64,000 bases of DNA, taken from contig SAUG01000079.1 in NCBI GenBank assembly GCA_011316305.1, positions 1 through 64,000 of the forward strand, written 5' to 3'. The notes beneath the pieces were generated by a model, which was not told where the DNA came from, made no database searches, and was given only the letters and a program-made list of their open reading frames with translations. The translations under genes and the position numbers were made by a program. Shown here piece after piece: positions 1 to 13,150 of the stretch (its first letter is position 1; the number at the start of each line of letters is the position of its first letter). Source of the DNA: Rusavskia elegans (taxonomy: Eukaryota; Ascomycota; Lecanoromycetes; Teloschistales; Teloschistaceae).

Positions 1-373
1 CCCCAATCCATTTTCCACATACCGAGCTGTGGAGAAAATAACTTCGGTGATACTCGACTGCTTCTTTCCTCTTCTATCTACCTCATATCGTATTGGGACA
101 GCTTTGGTAGCTTAAGGATCTTCTCCACATGGGGGGCTGAATGCAGGTTCCGCTCATTCCGTTACCCCTGAAATGTAAATCCAATGCGTATGTAATCGTC
201 ACGTCTAATTCCTACATCAAGGTTTCGACTGTTTTATGCCTCCAGTACACAACGAGCTCTATGGGATAATTCTGAGCAGGAGAGGTTTGCCGCTCCTTTC
301 TCCCAAATGTTTCATGTCCCCATTGCAATCTCATAAGTTGTTGCTGTTAATTTCCATTGCCAAGGTGCTTCTG
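1..373. other. Intergenic, no gene seen
   Basis: Normal-composition sequence lying 3' of the minus-strand membrane-protein gene. I see no convincing ORF, RNA gene or repeat; it probably holds that gene's 3' UTR. Confidence 0.5.
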
Positions 374-1193
374 TCATGTATCATTCGTTCGGTCATGGTG
401 GACGAGTGAAGGCGGCTCCTGGTGGTGTTCAACGGACATTTCATGCAATTGTTTGCCTGCCAGCTCATGCGGCCCCTGGCTGCCATGAACGCCCTTCTCT
501 GCCAACGATGGCTCCCGTTGTATCACGGAACGCTCCAGAACGGCGAGTCGCGCGCTCGTGCGCTTTCTGCTCCTCCACCACCATGAGATGATCGTAAGTA
601 TGGCAATAGCACCTAGTGCAGCGCCGATGCCTATACCAGCCTTCGCGCCGGTACTGAGTCTTGATGATGTCGTCGACTTTGGGCTGCTGGTTGGCGCAGA
701 AGCGGACACTGTGATCGTCACGGGGCTCAATGAGCTAGTTGAAGGGGTTTGAATCTGGCTGGTCGGAATCTGGCTGTCAGAGATCGATGGGGTGTAGGTC
801 GGGGTCGCTGGAATTGTAGGGAATGTGGTGAAGGCAACGACGCCTTCAGGAGCTACGGTGAAACAAATCAGGCTCGATATTCCAGTAACAGTCGTCTAGC
901 AATGGCTGGGACGTGTCCTCGCCACAAGGGAGATTGAACGAACCGATCGAAATCGTCGATAACAGGTTCTGGGTATTAGAGATTTGGCTCACAGGAGCCT
1001 GAGCCACGCCATCAGGGATCTGGCTGACAACGCCTGGCTCGGTCAGAGTAACGATAAAAGTTCCACCATTGACGACCTGGGTCGGTCTTACAACACCAAT
1101 ATCCTGGGCTTGGCCACTGGTTGCGATCAGGAGCAGTACAACGACAGGAAATACTGGGCGCCAGTGGCCGCCTGTATAACGGAGCATTCGCAT
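374..1193 (-). CDS. Secreted/single-pass membrane protein, two exons
   Basis: Proposed model: exon 1 1193..993, intron 992..896 (97 nt, GTGAGC...CTAG), exon 2 895..374, giving about 240 aa with phase-0 joining. The N-terminus (MRMLRYTGGHWRPVFPVVVL) has a hydrophobic signal-peptide core ending near SGQAQ. A Thr/Ser/Pro-rich ectodomain follows, then a Gly/Ala-rich transmembrane helix (GAKAGIGIGAALGAIAILTI) and a basic stop-transfer WRSRKR, then a cytoplasmic tail of about 55 residues. This is the common fungal layout of a type I cell-surface or wall-sensor-like protein. No enzyme domain is visible. The ectodomain lacks the CC-motif Cys pattern of the other membrane proteins in this window, so I do not place it firmly in that family. 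Reading straight through the intron also stays open for a while and encodes Cys residues, so the donor site is the weakest part of the model. Function unknown. Confidence 0.6.
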
Positions 1194-1937
1194 GACTATC
1201 TATTCTGGCCAGAAAACATTGACTATAACAGTGGATATAAGAATGAAGAATAAGCAAGAACAAAGCAAGATTAAAAGCAATAATAAAGATCATCAACCAC
1301 ATCCCATTTCTTAGTACTCCAGAACGTTAACCGCCGAGATGAGCATGCAGCTTGTCCTAATCGGCAGGGTTATCATGCAGTCGAGGCGCTACATGAAACT
1401 GCCAAGCGAATCCTTCTCGCTACAACATCCCATTGCAGACCACAAAAGGACGACTGGGCGCAGCCAGAAACCACCGGGGTTGCTGACGGAAGCCGTTCTC
1501 ACCTGCTCGTGGGACGAGACTAGGTAAGGACTCCCCAGGTGGGCCCAAGACAGGGGAGCTATATCGAACTTCAGCACATCAGATACAACAGTGACGAGCA
1601 CTCGATACCTCTGATAAGCACATCGAGGTATCGAATGTCACGTCAAGCATACTCACAAGATGGAGCCGATCCCGTTCCACGCCTTTTGATGCCCAGTTCC
1701 TTCCGGCGCTTAGCAGCTGCTCCCGAACACCTGAGACTGAGACCGTTCAGGTATTGCGTTAGCGGCGAGAAACCTACCCTGGTGCCGCCACGAGGTAATA
1801 TACTGGAGAGATTGTACAATGAGCTCTCTCTTTCTACATCCGCTATACTCAATGCCCCTAAGCTACTATGATTATCAGTATCCGTAACAAATCTCCGCTA
1901 TGACGAGATCCATCGTGTTACAAGATTGAAAGCGGTC
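1194..1937. other. Intergenic, no supported gene
   Basis: Divergent intergenic region between the minus-strand membrane protein and the plus-strand Cys-rich remnant. Short overlapping open frames occur on both strands, but none has a recognisable domain or consistent splice sites. It probably carries the promoters of the flanking genes. Confidence 0.4.
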
Positions 1938-2837
1938 ATGCTTCGGAACTCTGCTGACTTCGTCCTGCCGATGTTCATTGTTACTGCCCTCCTGCTTTCA
2001 ACAGCAGCAGCCGAACGGCTCTGCTACGATTTGCAGGGTAAATTCGCCCCTGATAGGCGGCCTTGTAACAAGAACGGAAACAGTATATGCTGTGGTGAAT
2101 CGGATTTATATCTATCTAACTACGCTTACACCTGCGGTAATATTTTGAGTCGAGGCGAAAGTCCCTCCTTTCACCTGCGGGTCTCGGATTAGTGGGATGA
2201 AGGACTGACCGCGGGTAGATATGTACCGATCCATCCTGGACTGCAGATGCTTGCCAGCTCCTTCCCAGAGGTAATGGTCCAGCCAGTGTATGCGATAACA
2301 GCGTGAGCCTCGGCGTCCGTGGGTTATTATGCCATTCTGATAAATTCGTCATATAGCCGCTGATCCGTATTCTTTCGTGCTACGATGGCCCCTGGACAAA
2401 ATATTGGTATTGCAACGGGGCCGGGACAAAGTGCGACAGCAGCACAGGCGAAGGCCTTATTTTCCTCTAGGAAGGATACTTGGATGACCCAACATACGTT
2501 GTCGTAGGAGAATACCCAACGGCGGACGGAACAGCGACCACTAGCAATACCGAATGTTCCAGGAGCTCCACCTGCTCTCGACCCGCTGCCACAGAGATAC
2601 TGACTTTCAAACATACCTGTCACCTCACCAGGATGTGCACCGATTCTGGAGGCTTCGGAATCATCATCGAATCGAGCAAGAAGCACAATCGCGGCTTCAG
2701 TAGGCGTACTATTGGCAGCTGTTATCGGATGTGTCGTCATTTGGGCAATACGAGAACGACGTCTCCGAAGGCGAGCGGAGGCTGCGCATTCGTTTTGTGA
2801 ACAAGATAGCGGCTGTATAGCAGATCCAACCAGATGA
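1938..2837 (+). pseudogene. Decayed Cys-rich single-TM surface protein
   Basis: The first ATG in frame (1938) starts a clear signal peptide (FVLPMFIVTALLLSTAAAE). A Cys-rich start like that of the intact gene at 29305 follows (CYDLQGKF...NSICCGESD). A second homologous block (ICTDPSWTADACQLLP) lies after a candidate acceptor near 2217. A third block (SCYDGPWTKYWYCNGAG) follows, and the transmembrane segment with RERRLRRRAE tail lies at about 2690-2780. Compared with the intact copy, the GTAAGC donor after SRG reads GAAAGT, a conserved Cys before the SRG is changed, and stops and frame changes separate the blocks (TAG near 2353 and 2468, TGA at 2601). I infer a pseudogene. A heavily intron-split active gene is possible but less likely. 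Confidence 0.6.
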
Positions 2838-4272
2838 AAAAATCTCTAATGAGATGGCGTTGGATCCGGTCCAGACAAAGTGAACGACGAATAGATGTGG
2901 AAAGCCACTGCTGAAGAAGCACTTAGAAAACAACAATGTTTTTATATAGAACAGAAGAGAGATAAATACGGAGAATATGATGCGAGAGAGTCAACGAACC
3001 ATCCAGGGTATGGGCCGATGTCTTGAAAAGAACTTCTTGCCCCCAGCTAGACGCAACATACCAACACCATTAATTTGAACGCCTGATGAAGCAAGAGATG
3101 TAGATATCCCATGAGAACTTTCGTCCTTCGCAACGACACCACCTATGGTTCAATTTGGGGAATCATAGTGTCTACGAACCATGGGTCTGTGTATGCTGCG
3201 ATGCAACTTGAGCTGGATATCAAGGTTTCGTCTCAAAGTTTTTCGTCAAATGTGGCTGAGTTGGTACGGACTTCTGTCGTACCTCGGTGACTAATGGGGT
3301 AATTTACTAGCGGCTGTTAAGACCCCTGAGATTTTACTTACCTTAGTGCCTGGGCGGTGCGTGCGGTGCGACTAGGAGCGCTGGAAGCCAGGGCCCGAGC
3401 CGGGGAAAAGTGGCGGACACCGACGTTAGCCCCGGTAAGTTGGTCTGTTCGCCAGCAAGACCGTGGCAAGATGTGGTATCGAATGATACCGGAAGCTGCC
3501 AGGATCATATCTTACCTTCGGATTCTTTGTCAGAGGTACGGAGCACCTCATCACCGAATCCACATCAACGCGAGTGTCCACAAGTGCGATTCGCTGAGGC
3601 CTCGAGACAGCTGCTTGAAGCCATTCCAATCATGTATGGAATGGTACTCGGCTGTAAAAGACTCGTTTGGTCGCTGTGTTGGACGTTGACACGATGAGCT
3701 AAGCACTCGTTTGCTTGCTCAGCAAATGAACGTCAAGCTCTAGAGTAACGGCTCACGCGGACGAGCCGCCGGCCTCCGGCCGCTAGATCCACTCAAACCT
3801 AACTACAGACGGAGTGACAACGTTCCCGAACCAGTCACCTATGGGAAAGTAGGGGCTGTAAGGTAGATCTCTCACACTAATCCTGCTTGAACGGACATCG
3901 TTGAAACCCTAGTCATTGGACGCGTTGGTAAAACAAGGATTTGCATGATCACAAAACTAGACCAATGGATGATCCAACCGTGGCTTTCCCAGCTGAGACG
4001 CCAGTGAGCGTAGAGTACAGCCGCTGAAATTACAGCCTCGAGTTGGATCGACATGTATGGGGCGGTGCCAGACATAATCCATAAAGGAAAAAAACCATAT
4101 GCTTAGAGGGATCTCTGGGCACCTCACGGAGAGGAGACAGAGCGGCTATTTGAAGACTACCCTTAGTGGCTTGAACAGAGGTGCTGGACCTTGATCTCTG
4201 GCTCTCGGCCGTACTGCTATGACGATCCTTTTCCGAGCCTCCAACTTCCAAGCCTGTCAGTGGTGCGTCCGC
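2838..4272. other. Gene-poor flank of Gypsy element
   Basis: Normal-composition DNA with no gene I can support. A short GC-rich palindromic stretch (GCCGGCCTCCGGC) lies near 3768-3782. Overlapping short open frames at 3357-3697 and 3872-4284 share no domain. The 4030-4284 frame reads into the left LTR, so it cannot be an intact native gene. The Gypsy insertion point is at 4272. Confidence 0.4.
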
Positions 4273-4394
4273 TGTTGAACCCAAATCGGGTTAGCGCAAT
4301 TAAGCGTACTTAGGCAGAATTTCTATATATTAGAACTTAGTATCTAATCCACCTTATTCTATATATTCTATCTACTATCTATAATAGTACTATA
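4273..4394 (+). repeat. Left LTR of Gypsy element
   Basis: Starts TGTTGAACCC and ends ACTATA (ACTACA in the right copy). The outer half keeps CA and TG dinucleotides, while the inner half has C-to-T changes relative to the right LTR. The preceding CCGC is shared with the bases after the right LTR. Confidence 0.88.
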
Positions 4395-7300
4395 TTTAGT
4401 AAATATATATAGAATTTCGCTATCGCTCTTTTATTTCGACGGTTAAATATAATAATAATTAAACCGTTTTACGAGTTTTAAAGTCTAGGGACCGTAGAAT
4501 CTAAAATATTACTATTTATAGAAAATCGGAGGTAGCCGAAATTTTAAAAACTAGTTAATTTAAAAAATTTAGATAGGATATTAACTAGTAATTAAAAACC
4601 TTCGAACTACTATAAATTTAGTAAACGTAGTAGAACAAGATATATATAGCTAGAATATAATAAACGACCTACGTTTCTTATTATATAAATATCTAATATT
4701 TTAGTATCTATAGAATAATATTTATATTATTTCTACTCTTTCTATTACCGTCTAAAAATTCTAATAATTTTAGAACTAGAAAGAATATAACTAGAGACTA
4801 GTAGAGCCAGACCCTATACCTTTTTTTCTAAATAATTTAATAATAGCGAATATTTTCTAAAAAAAGAAAAGATAATAAATAGATTTAAAATCTGCTATTA
4901 TTTCTTTATACAGAATAAATAAACTTATTAGCCTTTCTATTTCTACTAGTAGAAACGACTTCTAGAATTCTAAAAAGAAAACTTTCGGTATTATTAACTA
5001 ATAAAAAAGATTTTAATTCTAGTATCTTTCGAATTAACTATATAATTAAAGTAGATAGAGTCTATAGCTTTTATAAGTCTTCGTTAAAATCTAAAAAATA
5101 TAAGAAAAAGAAATTATTTCTATAAAATATTCGAGACTATTTCTATAATCTGAAATTCTAGTTCGATAAAATAGTACTCTAATTTTTATTATTACCTACG
5201 AAGCTACCGACGATAATACCGTCTTTATTTATATTAGTTATAGCGGAATATTATTCTAGTTAATAATAAGTAAATATATAAAATATTTTATCTATAATTC
5301 TAATAAATAGTACGATTTTTTTCTATATTATAATAATATAGTTCAACCTATCTAACTTCTATAGAAAGCCTAAAGAAAATATAAAAAAATAACTAGTATA
5401 ATTTAACTTTATTTAAAAATCTATAAAATTAATTTATAGAAATTTCGATAAAGTAAAATATACTTTTATAGATTTAAAATTAAAAGGTAAGATAATTAGA
5501 TAGGCTTTAAAGCTAGATAAATTAATTATATCTAACTTTAATCGCTTTTCGTCTAATTTTTTAAAATGTTTTTTTATCTAGAATAATTCCGAGTTAGCTA
5601 TATAAAAAGTATTAAAAAATCTATTTAAACTAAAATAAAATAGATAAACGTATAGTATACTATTTAAAATATATAATAATATAATAAAAGATCTTTTACC
5701 CGAAATAAAAAGAGAGATATTATTCAAATTAATAGACGTACTCGATAATAAAATCTTTATAAAGGTTATAGAAAACGTATTTAACTAAAACGCGAAAAGA
5801 GATAAAATTCTAGCGAATATATAAATAGTTATAAAAAGATATATAGAAAAGATATCTAATAATAAAAAGATTATATAAAAAGAAATAGTCGAATTAAAAT
5901 CTATATAAAAAGTATTTATCGATTCTTTTATAAACCGCGATAAATTATATATTAATACTTTAACTAAAGTAATAAACTAAATATTAAATATAATATTATC
6001 GAACTCCTAGCTATAATATTAAAATTAAAAGTATAATTAAAATACTATCCGTAATTAAAACTAGGTTCTAAGTTAAATACTATACGGCTAATAAATAATA
6101 GATTAAAATAATTATTTTTATTAGCTTTAAAATCTGCGCTCCTAGAGTCTTTAATAAATAAATATTAGTTAAACTTTTACGGATAGTATATCTATTCTAT
6201 AAAATATCGGTAATTTTAACTATTTCAAATATAGTTAATCGGGATATATATCGAAGAAATATATTAATAAAATATTATCTAAAAAGAAATAAACTTGGTT
6301 ATTTTATAAATTTTAATAGCAAAAGGCGGATATATAAATAAAAACTATTTCTAATATAAACGCTATAAACTCTAATAATATTTTAATAGATTATTAGTAG
6401 TAAAAAGTCTAGTCTATTTATATAATCGAAGCTTTTAACTAGTAGTAGAAATTACGCCTATAGAATATTTAACAGTTCGATAAATAATATATAGGTAACG
6501 AAACTATTTATTTTCAAGATATTAATTTATATAAATATTATAAATAAACTATAGATAACGAAGCGTTCGCTACTACTAGTAAACGCGATATCGAAAAAAT
6601 AGATTTAGAGAAAAAAGATTCCTAAACCTAGAAGTTATAGCCTAGAAAATAGATTAAAAATATAAAAGGGATACTATAGGTTATTAATTTCGGATAATTA
6701 GTAGACCGGAATATAGCGGCTAATTTAGAGACTATTAATCCCGTTAATAAATAGTAATATATCCTGGCGCTAGATATTCTAGCTAAAAAGCTAAAAATAT
6801 AACAAAGAATATTATCTATAATTAAATCTAAAAGTATAGAATTATAAAAAGTTTAGAATACTACTAAATTTCTATAAAGTACTAAAATTACTTTTAGTAT
6901 AATATAATTCTTTTATTTCGTACTAAAGGCTCGAGTATTATTTATAAAAGCGATAAAACCGGAACCTATTAAGAAATTAATAGTAAAGAAAAAATAAATC
7001 CGATTCGCTATAGAAAACTATAAGAATATTAATATTGTCGAATATTTAAAGTATCTAGACGATATAATATTAGCGGAAGCCGAATTTTATAATCGGCAGA
7101 TATATAGCGAATATACTAAAAATCTTTTACTTCTAGTAGAAAAATAGAGTAATTAAATATTTAAATTATCTATTTAGATATTTAATAATCTAAAACGAAA
7201 TCGTCTATATTTTATAATAAAAGAAAACTTTTATATTTATATATTAATATAGCTTTAAAAGTTAGAAAACCTTTTATATATATTACGGAAGGTTCTAATC

Positions 7301-8189
7301 GACTCTAAAACCATTTTTAATTTAATTAATAGTTATATAGCAAACTAAATAAACTGTTACTTCTACTATAATAAATCAATTCAAATTTATATCGTAAATA
7401 GTAATATTTTGGCTCTACCGGAATTTATAAAAGTTATAATTATAGTCGGTAGTATATTTAAAATTATCTAGTTCTATATAGTATCTAGCCGGATATTATA
7501 TTTAGTTATATTTAGACGCCTATAGCTATAGAATATAAATACTATTAGATACTATAATATAGATAAATATTAGATTACTAATTCTATAGATATTTATTAT
7601 TAGCTCGACTATAGTAGTTCTACGAATATATTCGTACCGGAAATATTTCTAGCTAAAGAAATCGACTAGAAGATTCTATAGATAGACGAAAATATAATAA
7701 ATAATATAGAATACTATAAAGATACCAGATATAAAACGATTTTCGATAAAATTATAGTTTAAACTAATAATTAATAATAGAAAGAATTCGAGAAGAAATA
7801 TATATATAAATAATAATTTAAAAAAGAAAAAATAATATAGAAAAAAGCTTTACGGTTATAGATATCCTAGAATCTATAACCGAAAGTTATCTAAAAAAGG
7901 CCGAATCCGGGAAAAATAGTTTTAAAGAGAATTTAGAAAGGAAAATAGAAAGCGAAATTAAATATACGGCTATATAACTATAGAATAATAAAGGAAAAAA
8001 AATAGTTAAATTAGCTATTATAGATATATACTAAACGGAATTCTTTTAAAATTAGTAGTTAACGTATATAATACTAGTTTTAAAGCTCTAGAAACCGGGG
8101 TATATATTAATAGATAAAAGGTTACTATCTATAAAAAAAAAAGAAGACTATTTTAATAAAAGAAAGAAAATAGAATAATAATTTAATTA

Positions 8190-9110
8190 TTTGTTTTGGT
8201 TTTAATGCCCGGTAAACCAGTGGTTCGGTAAGCAAATCAAGCGTTGGTATACCAGCATTAAATATACGATAGCAGAATTTATATTCTAATTTAATTAACG
8301 TAAATAACGGTTCTTTCTATAGAATTTTAATTCAAATTTGCTCAGCAATATAACGTATCCTTCTACCGATAATTTAATATAGAGATTTTTATAGATAAAT
8401 ATACCTCGCAGTTATCGTTTCTTCTTTATTTACCAGTAATACAAGCCCTATAATATCTAAAAGCTTTTACGTACGTATATATTCTCGTAATAGCTATAGC
8501 TATAAACTAAACTAGACTATAGTATATCTATAATAACTATATCTACCCGCGCGGTCGTCGACTACCTTATTATAGCCAGAGTAATCTATTTCGATTTTAA
8601 CCTAGATTTTTTTTTTACCGCCTTTAAAACGCGCTATCTAATCTCTCTACCTTCCTTTAATCTAATCGACCGAGTAAAACTTCTAGCTATAGTAGCTAGC
8701 GTACTATCTAGCGATCCTTTTAAAATTAGGTAGGTTAAAGAGTATTTTAACAGCTTAGCGGAACGTTTAGGTACGGGTTATATAATAAATACGGCCGATA
8801 TAATAAATATATATAATTGCTTCGTAGTATAGTAAATAGATATAGCGGAAATATTAGATATTCCTGATTATTTATAACGTCGAGGAAGGAATAGTAGAGG
8901 ATTCGTAATCGAATAAAAAAGAAAATAGTTAATATAATTAACTGCGCTGTAAATTTTATCTGATAAACTATATACTTTTAACTGTAAAAATTTTTTTATA
9001 CGTAAAATATAATAATCGTTACCGTATATAACGTTGATGAAATATATATATATATATGAAAACCCAATATAATTCCAGATAGAAGCTCTCTAAAGGGGAT
9101 AGAATAATAA
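8190..9110. other. Less RIP-mutated segment inside Gypsy element
   Basis: Within the AT-rich element this stretch keeps more CA and TG dinucleotides than its surroundings (for example 8187-8285, 8336-8345, 8405-8445 and 9036-9105). It interrupts the path between the gag-like region and RT. I suspect a nested insertion or a chimeric segment but could not identify its termini or any protein. Confidence 0.35.
8201..8262. repeat. 62-bp unmutated hairpin island
   Basis: Perfect 8-bp inverted ends (TTTAATGC...GCATTAAA) enclose imperfect inner inverted repeats (CCGGTAAACCA and TTGGTATACCA). The segment keeps CA and TG dinucleotides although the surrounding element has lost them. It may be a very short MITE-like insertion or a protected hairpin. 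No target duplication is evident. Confidence 0.5.
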
Positions 9111-9839
9111 TAAATACCTTTTAACTTTATCGTATAGTTAATTTATATAGAATCTTTAAAAAAAAATATAACTAGATAATAGATTTTAGTAGGAGATATA
9201 AAATAGAAAGGAAATAAGAAAATAATATTAAATCTACCGCTAATTTCTCTATTTCTATTATACTAGAAAATATAATATAATAAATCGTTAGATATAATAG
9301 AAGATCTATTAAATAAAATATTAAAAAGATAAAAAGATATAACGGAAGACGTCTAAAGAATTAAATATATAAAAATAATAGAATATTATTCTAAAATCCT
9401 ATAAACTAATATACCTAAAAGTAATAATAGTTTTAAAATTAACTCGTTAGAATTTTCGATAATAAAAAGGCTATAGAACTATAGAAAAAAGATACTAGAT
9501 ATTCTTCTAGCCGACTTCGAAAATTAGCTAAAAGATTTTCCGAAACTAATTAAAAAGTTTATACGAATAGATAATAGGTTGCTTTATAAAATAAAACTAT
9601 TTAATATAATATAGCGTAATATTATTATATTAGATATTCGAAAGATACTATAGATAAATCTAATCGAATATCGTATTCTAATATATAGAAACGTTTTCTC
9701 TAGAATAGCTAAACCAGTCCTTTATATTAAAAAAAAATAAAGTAATAGAAAGATAATTTTCTAAAGTTTATCGTAGTAGGAATTATTATATAGTACGAAT
9801 TACCTTAGGCCGTATATATAAGATTTGTAATAAAGTTAG

Positions 9840-12800
9840 ATAGTAGTTTACAGATAGTATATATATTTTATATAATTAATAATACTACGGTTAAATTAAA
9901 TTATCCGATAAAAAAAATCGAATCTATCTTTCGGATAATTTTATAACCGTAGATAACTATAATATTTAAATACGATAGATTAAACGGCTATTAAATAGTT
10001 AAATTATTTCTTCTATATATATATAAATTAGAAATTTCCTACGTTTTAGAATAATACTACTATTTAGTTATAGGCTAAAGATATATAAACGGCCTAGCTA
10101 TATATTTATAGCTAAAAAATATAGTTACTTTAAATATTTTTAAATTTTAACCGAAACCCGTTCTATCCGATATAATATTAGAAAAGGCCGTCTTTAAATA
10201 TTTTATAAATAATAATATAGGAAAAATAGTATCTTCCGAAAATTTTATTATTTTCTTTTATAAATATTATTTTCTGCGGATTTTATAGATTAAATTAACG
10301 TTAAATCTAGTTAAATACTATCTTTTTATAGAGAAAATACGAATTTTCGGATACTAGAAAGATTTTTATAAGCTCCGGCCTTTTAAAAATAAAATACGCG
10401 TATATCGAGACTAGTTTACTTTAATATTTAAAGAGGAACTAATTCGGTTTTATAATAGATTCCTATTTTTTTAACTATATATTCCGGGATAGACCGATAA
10501 AATCGCCTTTTTTAAAACGGTAATTATCGAAAAAACAGTTACTACTAAAATTAATAGTAAATAAACGATTTAAAAAATATTCGTAGATTTTAAATAGATA
10601 AATAAATATAAATAGATATTTTAAGCGATTAAAAATATTGTCGCTACTATAGTATTTACGGATAGTAATAATAAAATTTAATATTATCTATCGATTAACG
10701 CGTTAAAGATTAGTACTAGTACTATATTATTTTAATTAAAAGGAAAGTAACTAGAAACAATAATAACTAAAGATTTAATTAAAAAGATAGAAATAGTTAT
10801 ATTTATATCCTTTAGATTTACGGATATATAAAAACGGTATTATACTATTAAAAAAGAGTTATTAGCTATTATTAAAGCCTTCTAAAAGGCTAGATAATTA
10901 TTTAAAGAATTTCTATTCCCGACGAAACTATATACGGACTATTAAGTTCTATTTAAAATATTTAAATCAGAAAACGTTACTAGCAGAATTATATAATAGC
11001 AGCTAGCTCTATTAAAATACGACTTCGATATCTACTATATATTTAGTAAAGATATTATATTTATAGATAGATTATTAAAATATACTAGTTACCCGGTAAT
11101 ACCTTCTAATAAATTTAAAGTTAAAATAATAGTATTTAAAGTAAAAAAAAATAATATAAATAATAAAAGGACGTATAATTAGACTGGCCGTCGGATCGGG
11201 TTTCGAATCCGAATTAGCTAACTCGACCCGACCCGAAAAAACGCGAAGCTTTAATATAAAAGTATAAAGCTAATATAACTTTTATACAAATTTACTAAAA
11301 AAATTCTAATTAATTAACTATACTAGCTAGAGAGTCCGTAGTAAAACTAAATATATTACCTCGATATATTACTTTTATTAAAAAATTAAAATAATAATAT
11401 ATTAAATATATTAAATAATCGGGTCGGGTCTAGATCGGGTTACTAAAATCGGGTCGGGTACCCGACGGTTCGACGGAAATCTGACCCGAAACGGCCAGTT
11501 TACGTATAATCTAATACTAAATATTATAGATAGTAATTATATATATAAAATCTTTATATCTACGTCTCTTCTGCCGGAAGAATTCTAATATCCTTTTAAT
11601 AGTAAAAATAAAGAATAAATAACTATATAGAAAAAGTAGCTATTAGATCTATAATATACTACGGTTATAGAATTTAAAATAAGAAATCTAGAAAATTTTA
11701 AGTAATAAATCTAGTAAAGGAACCTAATTACTAAAGCGACCTTAAAAGTAATTAAAAAAAAGCCGAAAAATATATTTTTATTGAATATAAATAAATTTAT
11801 ATTCTCGTATATAAAGAAAGAAACGGTAAACTAAATAGATATATCTACGAACTAGAAATTCTCTATATATTAAAGCTTTTCTATAATATATATAGATATT
11901 TCGTATAGAATATTTTATTTCGATAAATAATAGAAAAATTCTTCTAGCCGATAAAATATCGAGATATTATTAGATACTATATAACGTATTTACAGTACCA
12001 GATATTAGATTCTTTTAAATTTACCTAAAAGCTTTTACTAGTAGTATTACTATAACTAATAGATCTAATAGAAATCGATTATATTAGGTTTTTTACTCTA
12101 ATTATAATGAGTAGAATACGGTTTATCTATATTTAAATTAATTATATAACTCGATATCTCTTCGGAAATAGTACGGTAAATATAACTACTACTAATACTA
12201 TAGATATCGTTTAATATTAAATAGTAAAACCGTTCGGATAGTTCCGGTATTAGTACTATAATAATAGAAGTTATTTTAAAGAAAATTTTACGCTAGCTAG
12301 TAAAACTATAAAAATAAAATAGATTTTTAAATCTAACTATTATCTTTAATCTATCGGTTTTATAGAAAGATATATCTAACTAGTTTTAAAGGTTATAAAA
12401 ATTGTCTTTTAGTATTATCTAGACTTTATTTTCGAATAGGATACGATTTTCGCTAGAATTATTAATTTAATTAATATCCGATTTATAAAGATATTCGGAT
12501 TCTCGTCTATAGAATTACTACTAGGCTTTAACCTATACTACGCGCTAGAGATTAATAAATTCGACTCTATTATTTAGGCTATAACTATTATAGAAGAGAT
12601 AATAGTAGTAATTATAAAAGGTTTTAGTAGGAAAGCGGCTATATACGAGATACGGATAGTAAAAATTAATAAAATAAAAGAACTAGCTATCGATAGAAGA
12701 TTAGTAATAAAAGAAAAGCGTATAGGTAATATAGCTAGAAATAAAAAGGAGTATTTAATAGACAATTTAGTCCGATTTAAAAGACTAATATAAAATAACT

Positions 12801-13150
12801 AAAGATCGTATAAATTAGAACTATAGTAGAAAAAACCGTATATAGTAATAAAAATATCGGATAATAAATAATTAGTTTAACTTAGAAACTTATATTTAGA
12901 AAAGTTAAAAGAAAAGTTCTATATTAACGATGTTATTTTATTTCGATAAAAAAAGTAAACGGATAATAAAAATAAAAATATATAGATATCCGTAGTATAG
13001 ATTAACGCTAAAGTTAAAATAGATATTTATAAATAAATAAAGCGAATAACGGAAGATCTTCGGTAAAATATCGAAAATATAAAAGAGTAGATCTAAAAAG
13101 AAAATAATTTTATTTTAAATAATAATAGCTATAATAAAAAGGAAAGTTAG
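9840..13150 (+). pseudogene. RIP-inactivated Gypsy pol (RT, RNase H, integrase)
   Basis: Conceptual reading gives an RT palm-like stretch with YPIKKIESIF (about 9903), an NGLAIYL-like block (about 10090) and LGYWKD-like blocks (about 10350). An RNase H domain follows with KRYYTIKKELLAIIKAF (about 10835) and KLYTDY (about 10927). Integrase follows with IEIDYIRFF (about 12069), and conserved downstream sequence runs to about 13150. Nearly all stops are TAA/TAG at positions where Gln or Trp is expected, which is RIP damage. The frame is interrupted at 11180-11501 by a MITE-like insertion. Confidence 0.8.
11180..11501. mobile_element. 322-bp MITE-like element nested in Gypsy pol
   Basis: Flanked by a perfect 9-bp duplication ACGTATAAT (11171-11179 and 11502-11510). 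Ends are inverted: TAGACTGGCCGT at left and ACGGCCAGTTT at right. Subterminal copies of the ACCCGACCCG motif and its complement occur near both ends (about 11223-11234, 11420-11430 and 11450-11462). A 9-bp duplication would fit a Mutator-like (MULE) non-autonomous element; that class is an inference. It contains no gene. Its ends keep CA and TG, so it was inserted after RIP or escaped it. Confidence 0.75.

Noticed and set aside
3357..4284. Several open frames left of the Gypsy LTR
   Set aside because: Overlapping frames without domains; one runs into the LTR.
8201..8262. Hairpin island as a tRNA or small RNA gene
   Set aside because: The pairing is an end-to-end palindrome, with no cloverleaf and no promoter boxes that I can defend.
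11199..11216. tRNA-like T-loop (TTCGAATCC) in AT block
   Set aside because: No acceptor or anticodon stems fit around it; it lies in the MITE-like element.
12574..12765. 63-aa minus-strand open frame in the Gypsy element
   Set aside because: Low-complexity Ile/Ser-rich reading antisense to RIP-mutated pol; no support as a gene.
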